From contig NZ_JACHIN010000008.1 of the NCBI RefSeq assembly GCF_014203235.1, positions 112,464 to 176,463 of the forward strand: DNA of 64,000 nucleotides. The letters run 5' to 3'. Below the pieces are notes generated by a model, which saw nothing but the letters and a program-made list of their open reading frames with translations, made no database searches and was not told where the DNA came from. Below are positions 57,967-64,000 of this stretch, in pieces. Numbering within the stretch: position 1 is the stretch's first letter; the number at the start of each line of letters is the position of its first letter. Source of the stretch: Nonomuraea endophytica. GTDB lineage: Bacteria > Actinomycetota > Actinomycetes > Streptosporangiales > Streptosporangiaceae. A program made the translations under genes and the position numbers.

Positions 57967-59030
57967 ACGAGTTCGACCTGGTCAACCAGGCACGTCCCGA
58001 CGTCCCCCCCTACGATCCCGGCACCAAGGCCATGGCCAGGGATCAGCTGGTCGCGGCGGGCAGGAAGCGCTTCGCTTGGCGCAAGCCGTACACCTTCGCC
58101 GTGGCCGGAGCGCTCGCGCTCGCGGTCGGCGTGGGCGCGGCCGTGTTCCTGCCCGCCGAGACCCCGCGCGTGAGCCCGCGGCAGAGCGCGCCCGTCGCGC
58201 TGCCGAAGATCGCGCTCATGTCGGCGGAGCAGGTGTTCGACCGTGCGGCGGGGGCCGCTGTCGAGGAGCTCGAGCCACGCGACGACCAGTATGTGGTCAC
58301 CGAGTCTCAGACCATGTACACCGCGCAGTCGCTCGGCGAGGACACGGAGGAGCGCTGGCTCTATCGGACGAAGCGGAAGATCTGGCTCAGGGCCGACGGT
58401 GAGAAGGACGCCCAGGGTCGTGACGGCGTGCTCCAGATCGAGACCATCGACCCGGTCGCCTACCCCGGCTGGGAGATCCCGAAGAAGGCCTACGAGGAGA
58501 AGGGCGTCGAGGTCATGCCGCTGACGTCCTGCGGCACGCGGGGCCCGTGGAGCAAGGACTACGCGACGCTCAAGCAGCTGCCCACCGAGGCCGAGGCGAT
58601 GAAGGCGTGGCTGTACAAGACCTTCCCCGGCAACGGCGACAAGCAGATCCCGGCAGAGTTCGCGGTCTGGGACGGCGCCAGCGAGCTGCTGCGCGAGTCG
58701 TACATGCCGCCGGCGCAGCGGGCCGCGCTGTTCAAGGCGCTGGGCACGCTGCCCGGCATCACCGTCACCGAGGGCGCCGAGGACGCGGCCGGCCGCAAGG
58801 GGCTCGGCGTCGGCGGCGTCTGGCGGGGCCAGCGCTCCGAGCTGATCATCGACGGCGAGAACTACGCGCTGCTCGGCGAGCGCAGCGTGGTCGTGGACGA
58901 GAAGGCGGCCGGGGCGCCGGTCGGCAGCCTGCTGGCCTCCACCGCGCAGCTGAAGGTCTCGGTCTCCGACACCGCGCCCGACGCTCCGGTCACCTCGAAG
59001 GAGGACTGCTCCCAGAGCCAGGGTGGCTGA
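57963..59030 (+). CDS. CU044_5270 family membrane protein, probable sigma-factor partner
   Basis: 355 residues; ATG 57963 overlaps the sigma stop. A short cytoplasmic N-terminus (about 36 residues with basic GRKRFAWRKPY), one membrane helix (FAVAGALALAVGVGAAVFL), and a large extracytoplasmic domain with two cysteines (PLTSCGTRG, EDCSQSQ). The cytoplasmic part lacks the HxxxCxxC motif of zinc anti-sigma factors. Proteins of this family regularly follow ECF sigma genes in actinobacteria and are thought to regulate them. The 3' end overlaps the convergent sarcosine oxidase gene by 41 bp. Confidence 0.85.
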   Translation: MNEFDLVNQARPDVPPYDPGTKAMARDQLVAAGRKRFAWRKPYTFAVAGALALAVGVGAAVFLPAETPRVSPRQSAPVALPKIALMSAEQVFDRAAGAAVEELEPRDDQYVVTESQTMYTAQSLGEDTEERWLYRTKRKIWLRADGEKDAQGRDGVLQIETIDPVAYPGWEIPKKAYEEKGVEVMPLTSCGTRGPWSKDYATLKQLPTEAEAMKAWLYKTFPGNGDKQIPAEFAVWDGASELLRESYMPPAQRAALFKALGTLPGITVTEGAEDAAGRKGLGVGGVWRGQRSELIIDGENYALLGERSVVVDEKAAGAPVGSLLASTAQLKVSVSDTAPDAPVTSKEDCSQSQGG

Positions 59031-62000
59031 GCGCGTCCAGCAACCACTCGGCCAGGTAGCCGGTGAACGACGAGCGCACGTAGACGCGGAAGACGTCCGG
59101 GGCGGTCCGTTCCAGGATCACCCCGGCCTTTCCGAGCAGCGTCTGCGCGTATCCGGGGAAGACCGCGGGGTGCAGGTCGATCGGGCAGCCGGTGACCAGC
59201 ACCTCGACGGCGTCCGGGCCCGACAGCTCCAGCACGGTGCGCTGGCCGGAGACGTCCGTCCAGCCCTCCCGGCCGCCGTCCCCGGTCACCAGCCACCAGG
59301 CGGGGCCAAGGCGCAGCCCCTGGCCCGGGTCCCGGCCGCGTACCTCCCACATGCGCACGAACGGCAGCTCGCGCAGCCGTACCCGCTCAGAGCTCGCGGA
59401 CAGGAAGCGGTGGGCGAAACGCCCGGCCGGGCTCTCCGGCCGCCACTCCCCCACCGTCCCGACCCGCTCGACCGGGTCGCCGTCGCGGCGGGTGTTGTCC
59501 GGGTCGTAGAAGACCGGCTCGACCACCGTGACCGGCACCGTACGCCCGCCCGAGACCGCCTCCAGCCGGTCGCCCGGCGCGACGTCGCGCGCCATCGCCA
59601 GCACGGCGCCGGTGTAGCTGGAGGTCACGTGCCCCAGCATCTCGCCGCCGCCCGGCGCGACGAGCTGCGCCCCTTCCTCCACGAACTCCTCAGGGCGCAG
59701 CCCGACCAGGCGCTTGCGGCCCTCACGTGCGGTGTCGGGGCGGGCGTGCGAGCGCTTGCCGACGTAGTCCGGCTTGCGGCGCGAGACGATCCACTCCATG
59801 CCGAGGTCCTGCGGGGTGACGGTCCCGTCGGTCTCCTGCCCGACGATCGCGAAGCCCTTCTCGGCGCGCAGCACGTGCATGGTCTCCGTCCCGTACGGCA
59901 CCGCCCCCAGGGCCAGCACGCTCTCCCACAACGCGGCGCCGTACCACCAGGGCACGTTGACCTCGTAGGCCAGCTCGCCCGAGAAGCTGATCCTGAACAC
60001 GCGCCCGTCCACCCCGGCGACCGGCGTCTCCACGCACCGCATGAACGCCAGCTCCGCCGCCTCCGGCGCGAGCGCCGCCACGACCTCGCGCGCCTTCGGC
60101 CCCGCCACCGCCACGGTCGCCCAGTGGTCGGTCACCGAGGTGAACCGCACGTCCAGCTCGGGCCACTCGGTCTGATGCCACTCCTCCAGCCAGTCGAGCA
60201 CGGCTGCGGCGTTGCCCGTCGTGGTCGTCATCAGGAAGTGCTCGGGGCCGAGCCTGGCCGTGGTGCCGTCGTCGAAGACCATGCCGTCGGCCTTGCACAT
60301 CAGCCCGTAGCGGCAGGCGCCCACGGCCAGCGTCGAGTACATGTTGGTGTAGATCCGGTCCAGGAACTCACCGGCGTCGGCGCCCCTGATGTCGATCTTG
60401 CCGAGCGTGGAGGCGTCCATGGCGGCCACTCTGGTCCGCGCCGCGTCGCATTCACGCCGCACCGCCTCGTCCATGTCCTCGTCGCCGAGGGGGAAGTAAC
60501 GCGGGCGCTTCCACTGCCCGACGTCCTCGAAGACCGCGCCCCTCGCGAGGTGCGCCTCGTGCATGGCGGTGGTCCGCACGGGGTCCGACAGCGCGCCGCG
60601 GTCGCGCCCCGCCAGCGTCGCGAAGGACACCGGCGTGTACGGCGGGCGGAACGTCGTCGTCCCCATCTGGCCCGGCGCCGTCCCGAGCAGCGCGGACATG
60701 ACGCCCACGACCACCGCGCCGGCCGTCTTGCCCTGGTCGGCGCCGGTGCCCGCGGTGGTGTAGCGCTTGACGTGCTCCACCGAGCGCATGCCGGTGCCGG
60801 AGGCGCGCTGGAGGTCGGCCACGGTGACGTCGCGGTGCAGGTCGGCGAAGGACGTCGCGGGATCGTCGCCCATCACCCAGAGCGGCGCGGGCGGCTTCGG
60901 CGGCCGCTCGTCGCTGTCGGGAATGTGGTGGCTCGCCCGTTCGGCGAACCCGGTCAGTCCCGCCGCCTGCGAACCCGCGGCGTAGCCGTCCGCGATCGCC
61001 TCGGCGGTGCCGTAGAGGCCCCTGCACGCCCCGGCCGAGCGCTCGGCCTGCGCCGACAGGTGCGGCACGAACGCCTGCAGCTCCTCGTCGAACCGCAGCC
61101 TGCCCTGCGACTGGCTGAACAGGTGCGCCACCGGATTCCACCCCCCCGCCACGGCCAGCAGATCGGCCGCGAACTGCCCGCCGCCCCGGGTTCTGACGCC
61201 GGTGAGCACTCCTTCCCCGTCGGCGGTGGTGCCGGTGATCTCCGCGCCGTCGCGGGCGTCGAGGACGGCGACCACCTCCACCCCGGCCGCCGCCAGGTCG
61301 CGGGCCGCCTCGTGCCCGGAGTCGGCGCAGGTGAAGACCACCGCTCTGGCGCCTGGCCGCACGCCGTACCTGTTGGCATAGGTACGCGCCGCGGAGGCGA
61401 GCATCACGCCGGGACGGTCGTTGTCAGGGAAGGCCAGGGAGCGCTCCTGCGCGCCCGTCGCCAGCACCACGCGGCGCGCCCGCAGATGCCACAGGCGCTC
61501 GCCCGAGCCGCGCTTCTCGACCGCGGTCAGGTAGTTGTCGTCGTAGTAGCCGATCGCGGTGGTCCTGGTCAGCACCCGCACCTCGGGCAGCACCGCGAGC
61601 TGGTGCGCGACCCCGGCCACCCAGTCGAGGGCGGGCGCGCCGTCCAGCGTGGCCCTGCCGGCGAGCAGATCGCCGCCCAGGACCGGCTGGTCGTCCACCA
61701 GGATGACGCGCGCGCCCGACTCGCCCGCCGCCAGCGCCGCGGCCAGCCCCGCCGGGCCGCCGCCGACCACGAGCACGTCGCAGTGCAGGTAGCCCTTGTC
61801 GCAGCGGCGCCCGGCCGGCTCGGCCAGGTCGACCCGGCCCTTGCCGCGCAGGCTCCACGCCGCCAGCCCCTCGTACAGCTCGACCGTCGTGGCCGCGAGC
61901 ATGGGGTCGGCGCCCACGCGGACCAGCGCGTTCGGCTCCTCGGGGCCAGCGGAGAAGACGCCGCGCGGGCGGCCCAGGTCGACGCTGCGCCCGACCACGC

Positions 62001-62082
62001 GCACGCCGTTGCGCAGCAGCGCGGCCGCGAGCGTGTCGCCGGGCCGCCCCTCGTAGGTCCGCTCGTCGAAGGTGAACCTCAC
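58990..62082 (-). CDS. soxA: Sarcosine oxidase alpha subunit fused to gamma subunit
   Basis: 1030 residues from GTG 62082. N-terminal 2Fe-2S-like fold (FTFDERTYEGRPGDTLAAAL), FAD/NAD-binding domain VLVVGGGPAGLAAALAAGES, a second dinucleotide segment, then a GcvT-like folate domain (MDASTLGKIDIRGADAGEFL, MHVLRAEKGFAIVGQETDGT, DLGMEWIVSRRKPDYVGKRS). The alpha part closes with VVEPVFYDPDNTRRDG at about residue 868. The last 160 residues (SPAGRFAHRFLSASSERVRL, LRELPF, DVSGQRTVLELSG, GCPIDLHPAVFPGYAQTLLG, FTGYLAEWLLDAL) match the separate gamma subunit SoxG. No stop codon separates the two. The enzyme demethylates sarcosine to glycine with tetrahydrofolate as acceptor. Confidence 0.9.
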   Translation of the reverse strand: MRFTFDERTYEGRPGDTLAAALLRNGVRVVGRSVDLGRPRGVFSAGPEEPNALVRVGADPMLAATTVELYEGLAAWSLRGKGRVDLAEPAGRRCDKGYLHCDVLVVGGGPAGLAAALAAGESGARVILVDDQPVLGGDLLAGRATLDGAPALDWVAGVAHQLAVLPEVRVLTRTTAIGYYDDNYLTAVEKRGSGERLWHLRARRVVLATGAQERSLAFPDNDRPGVMLASAARTYANRYGVRPGARAVVFTCADSGHEAARDLAAAGVEVVAVLDARDGAEITGTTADGEGVLTGVRTRGGGQFAADLLAVAGGWNPVAHLFSQSQGRLRFDEELQAFVPHLSAQAERSAGACRGLYGTAEAIADGYAAGSQAAGLTGFAERASHHIPDSDERPPKPPAPLWVMGDDPATSFADLHRDVTVADLQRASGTGMRSVEHVKRYTTAGTGADQGKTAGAVVVGVMSALLGTAPGQMGTTTFRPPYTPVSFATLAGRDRGALSDPVRTTAMHEAHLARGAVFEDVGQWKRPRYFPLGDEDMDEAVRRECDAARTRVAAMDASTLGKIDIRGADAGEFLDRIYTNMYSTLAVGACRYGLMCKADGMVFDDGTTARLGPEHFLMTTTTGNAAAVLDWLEEWHQTEWPELDVRFTSVTDHWATVAVAGPKAREVVAALAPEAAELAFMRCVETPVAGVDGRVFRISFSGELAYEVNVPWWYGAALWESVLALGAVPYGTETMHVLRAEKGFAIVGQETDGTVTPQDLGMEWIVSRRKPDYVGKRSHARPDTAREGRKRLVGLRPEEFVEEGAQLVAPGGGEMLGHVTSSYTGAVLAMARDVAPGDRLEAVSGGRTVPVTVVEPVFYDPDNTRRDGDPVERVGTVGEWRPESPAGRFAHRFLSASSERVRLRELPFVRMWEVRGRDPGQGLRLGPAWWLVTGDGGREGWTDVSGQRTVLELSGPDAVEVLVTGCPIDLHPAVFPGYAQTLLGKAGVILERTAPDVFRVYVRSSFTGYLAEWLLDALSHPGSGSSPPSR

Positions 62083-62318
62083 GGCTGCGGCCTCATCTCG
62101 TGGGTGACGGTGTGGCGGTGCACGGAGAACCAGGTCCGGCAGCCGTGCGCGTGGAACCAGCGCTCGTGGAACCAGCCCTTCGGGTTGTCGCGCATGAACA
62201 GGTATCCGGCCCACGCCTCGTCGTCCACGTCCGGGGTGTAGGCGATCCCGGCCTGGCCGCCGTAGGTGAACTCGTTCTCGTCGCGTGGCCCGCAGTGCGG
62301 GCAGTCGATCAGCATCAT
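62079..62318 (-). CDS. soxD: Sarcosine oxidase delta subunit
   Basis: 79 residues from ATG 62318 (or 62315), overlapping the soxB stop and, by 4 bp, the soxA start. Zinc-ribbon start IDCPHCGPRDENEFTYGG, WAGYLFMRDNPKGWFHERW and the C-terminal HGCRTWFSVHRHTVTHEM are diagnostic. Structural zinc subunit of the heterotetramer. Confidence 0.95.
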   Translation of the reverse strand: MMLIDCPHCGPRDENEFTYGGQAGIAYTPDVDDEAWAGYLFMRDNPKGWFHERWFHAHGCRTWFSVHRHTVTHEMRPQP

Positions 62319-63520
62319 CAGTGCGCCACCGCCGCGGCTCCGTGCTCGTCGATGAGGGCGCCGGTGGTGAACCGCTCCAGCGCGAAGGGTACGGCCAGCG
62401 GGTGCGGCTCGTCATGGGCGATCGTGTGGGCGTAGACCCAGCCGGAGCCGGGGGTGGCCTTGAAGCCGCCGGTGCCCCAGCCCGCGTTGATGAACAGGCC
62501 GTCGACCGGCGTCCTGCCGATGATCGGGGAGGCGTCGGGCGAGACGTCCACGACGCCGCCCCAGGTGCGCAGCACCCGGACCCGGCTGAAGATCGGGAAC
62601 AGCTCCAGGGCCGCGGCCATCTGGGCCTCGATGACGTGGAACGCGCCGCGCTGGCCGTAGGAGTTGTAGGTGTCGATTCCGGCGCCCATGACCAGTTCGC
62701 CCTTGTGGGCCTGGCTGACGTAGACGTGGACGGCGTTGGACATCACGACGCAGTCGAGGACCGGCTCCAGCAGTTCGGAGACGAGGGCCTGGAGGGGGTG
62801 GGACTGCAGCGGCAGCGGGAACCCCGCCTTGGCAGCGAGCACGGAGGTGTGCCCGGCGGCCGCGAGCGCGACCTTCCCGGCTGAGATCCGTCCGCGGGTC
62901 GTCTGAACAGCCGTTACCCGATTTTTCACCATTTCGAAGCCTGTGACTTCGATGTTCTGGATGAGGTCTATCCCGTAGGCGTCCGCTTTGCGGGCCAGGG
63001 CCCAGGCGACGTGATCGTGCTTGGCGATCCCGCCCCGCCGCTGCAACGTGGCGCCGAGGACCGGGTAGCGGGCGGAGTCCGAGGCGTTGACGACCGGGCA
63101 GAACTTCTTGACCTCGTCGGCCTCCAGCCACTCGGCGTCGACGCCGTTGAGGCGGTTGGCGTTGACCCTGCGCCTGCCCTCACGGACGTCCGCCAGGTTG
63201 TGGGCGAGATTGAGCACACCCCGCTGGCTGAACTGCAGGTCGTACTCGAGGTCGTCGCTGAGCCCCTCCCAGAGCTTGAGAGAGTGCTCGTAGATGGCGG
63301 CGCTCTCGTCCCACAGGTAGTTGGAACGGATGATCGTGGTGTTCCTGGCCATGTTGCCACCGGCCAGCCAGCCCTTCTCCAGGACGGCCACATTGGTGAT
63401 CCCATGATTCTTGGCCAGGTAATAGGCAGTGGCCAGTCCATGCCCACCGGCGCCGACGATGACCACGTCATAGGCCGGCTTCGGCTCAGGATTCCGCCAC
63501 AAGAACTCAGGATGACTCAC
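62318..63520 (-). CDS. soxB: Sarcosine oxidase beta subunit
   Basis: 400 residues from GTG 63520 (GGAGG about 7 nt upstream). The frame stays open into the repeats upstream, but those are not part of the protein. DAO-type fold: YDVVIVGAGGHGLATAYYLA (FAD site), VAVLEKGWLAGGNMARNTTI, and the C-terminal SPDASPIIGRTPVDGLFINA with GWGTGGFKATPGSG. Carries the catalytic flavin site of the complex. First gene of soxB-soxD-soxA. A glyA gene often precedes it but would lie off the window. Confidence 0.95.
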   Translation of the reverse strand: MSHPEFLWRNPEPKPAYDVVIVGAGGHGLATAYYLAKNHGITNVAVLEKGWLAGGNMARNTTIIRSNYLWDESAAIYEHSLKLWEGLSDDLEYDLQFSQRGVLNLAHNLADVREGRRRVNANRLNGVDAEWLEADEVKKFCPVVNASDSARYPVLGATLQRRGGIAKHDHVAWALARKADAYGIDLIQNIEVTGFEMVKNRVTAVQTTRGRISAGKVALAAAGHTSVLAAKAGFPLPLQSHPLQALVSELLEPVLDCVVMSNAVHVYVSQAHKGELVMGAGIDTYNSYGQRGAFHVIEAQMAAALELFPIFSRVRVLRTWGGVVDVSPDASPIIGRTPVDGLFINAGWGTGGFKATPGSGWVYAHTIAHDEPHPLAVPFALERFTTGALIDEHGAAAVAH

Positions 63521-64000
63521 GCCGCCCCCTCCACCCTTCCCCAACCCACTCCCACCCAGACCCCGGCCCGCCACCCTCCAGCCCCATCCACCCCTGACCC
63601 GACCACCTCTGACCCAACCCACCTGAGCCCGACCACCCCCAGCCCGACCACCCTGAGCCCGACCACCCCGAGTCCGACCACCCCGAGTCCGACGACCTTT
63701 GGTCTGACAGACCGCGGACCGACAGCCTTCGGTGTGACAGACCGCAAGCCGATGAGCTCCGGTCCGACACACCCCGGACCGATGAGCTCCGGTCCGACAC
63801 ACCCCGGACCGACGACCTCCGGTCCGACAGACCGCAAGCCGATGAGCTCCGGTCCGACACACCGCAGACCGACGACCTCCGGTCCGACACACCGCAGACC
63901 GACAACCTCCGGTCCGACACACCGCAGACCGACAACCTCCGGTCCGACACACCGCAGACCGACAACCTCCGGTCCGACACACCGCAGACCGACAACCTCC
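63521..64000. repeat. 30-bp tandem array and proline-type repeats upstream of soxB
   Basis: No gene is supported. From about 63601 to 63690 short units around CCGACCACC repeat irregularly. From 63691 to the window edge a 30-bp unit repeats ten times plus a part (starts at 63691, 63721 and so on every 30 bp to 63961, then 63991). Each unit carries CTCCGGTCCGACA near its middle and ends in GACC or AGCC. The units at 63901, 63931 and 63961 are identical; those nearer soxB are increasingly diverged. There are no spacers, so this is not CRISPR. Confidence 0.92.

Noticed and set aside
59023..62241. A 1072-codon open frame on the plus strand
   Set aside because: Antisense to soxA, no recognisable domain, composition dominated by A, R, G, H and V. 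It is a shadow of the real gene.
63691..64000. CRISPR array or an N-terminal extension of soxB
   Set aside because: No spacers; the in-frame extension is a cysteine/arginine repeat unlike any SoxB, and GTG 63520 has a good ribosome binding site.

Overview
The window is 64 kb of high-GC DNA with start-stop overlapping genes (ATGA, GTGA), many GTG starts and typical actinobacterial families: XRE with a DUF5753-like C-terminus, DUF6879, CU044_5270, DUF2277, IclR regulators, DUF4097 lipoproteins and PepSY proteins. It is a chromosomal segment of a soil actinomycete, most likely in or near the Streptosporangiaceae (Nonomuraea-like). That placement is an inference from gene style, not from a marker gene. 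No rRNA, tRNA, CRISPR array, transposase or phage gene was recognised.

Layout. (1) 1-11.8 kb is mostly housekeeping: an unknown membrane protein and its small partner, hemW, a secreted GH18 chitinase, a MOSC protein, a small ABC system, a thioesterase, lepA, an anchored GH18-like protein and rpsT. (2) 12.2-32.6 kb is an accessory block: a fused DUF6879 protein with an XRE regulator, an ankyrin protein, a GNAT acetyltransferase, a nucleotidyltransferase-like protein, a six-gene FtsX/MacB-type ABC system (four large permeases, two ATPases), and a divergent MFS/MarR pair. It separates rpsT-lepA-hemW from comEA-comEC-holA, which are neighbours in other actinobacteria. (3) 32.6-43.1 kb holds comEA, comEC with a large low-complexity insert, holA, degV, hutI, hflX and a DUF4097 lipoprotein. 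(4) 43.2-49.9 kb is a glyoxylate/glycolate operon: malate synthase, glcD, glcE, glcF and an IclR regulator, preceded by two IclR-type operator candidates. (5) 50.1-59.0 kb holds a VOC protein, a second IclR regulator, DUF2277, a metzincin-like protease without signal peptide, a two-component system with a PepSY protein, a secreted HNH nuclease and an ECF sigma factor with a CU044_5270 partner. (6) 59.0-63.5 kb is sarcosine oxidase soxB-soxD-soxA, with soxA apparently fused to soxG.

Two features recur. Intergenic regions and one gene (comEC) carry minisatellites of different unit length (6, 15, 30 and about 45 bp). Many genes have a TAnnnT box 6-8 nt before the start codon, as expected for leaderless transcripts. 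The strongest candidates for something new are the shared glycine-rich peptide tag of the first two genes, the comEC insert, the soxA-soxG fusion, the seven-codon leader peptide overlapping the sigma-factor start, and the two-component box shared by the regulator and the PepSY gene.
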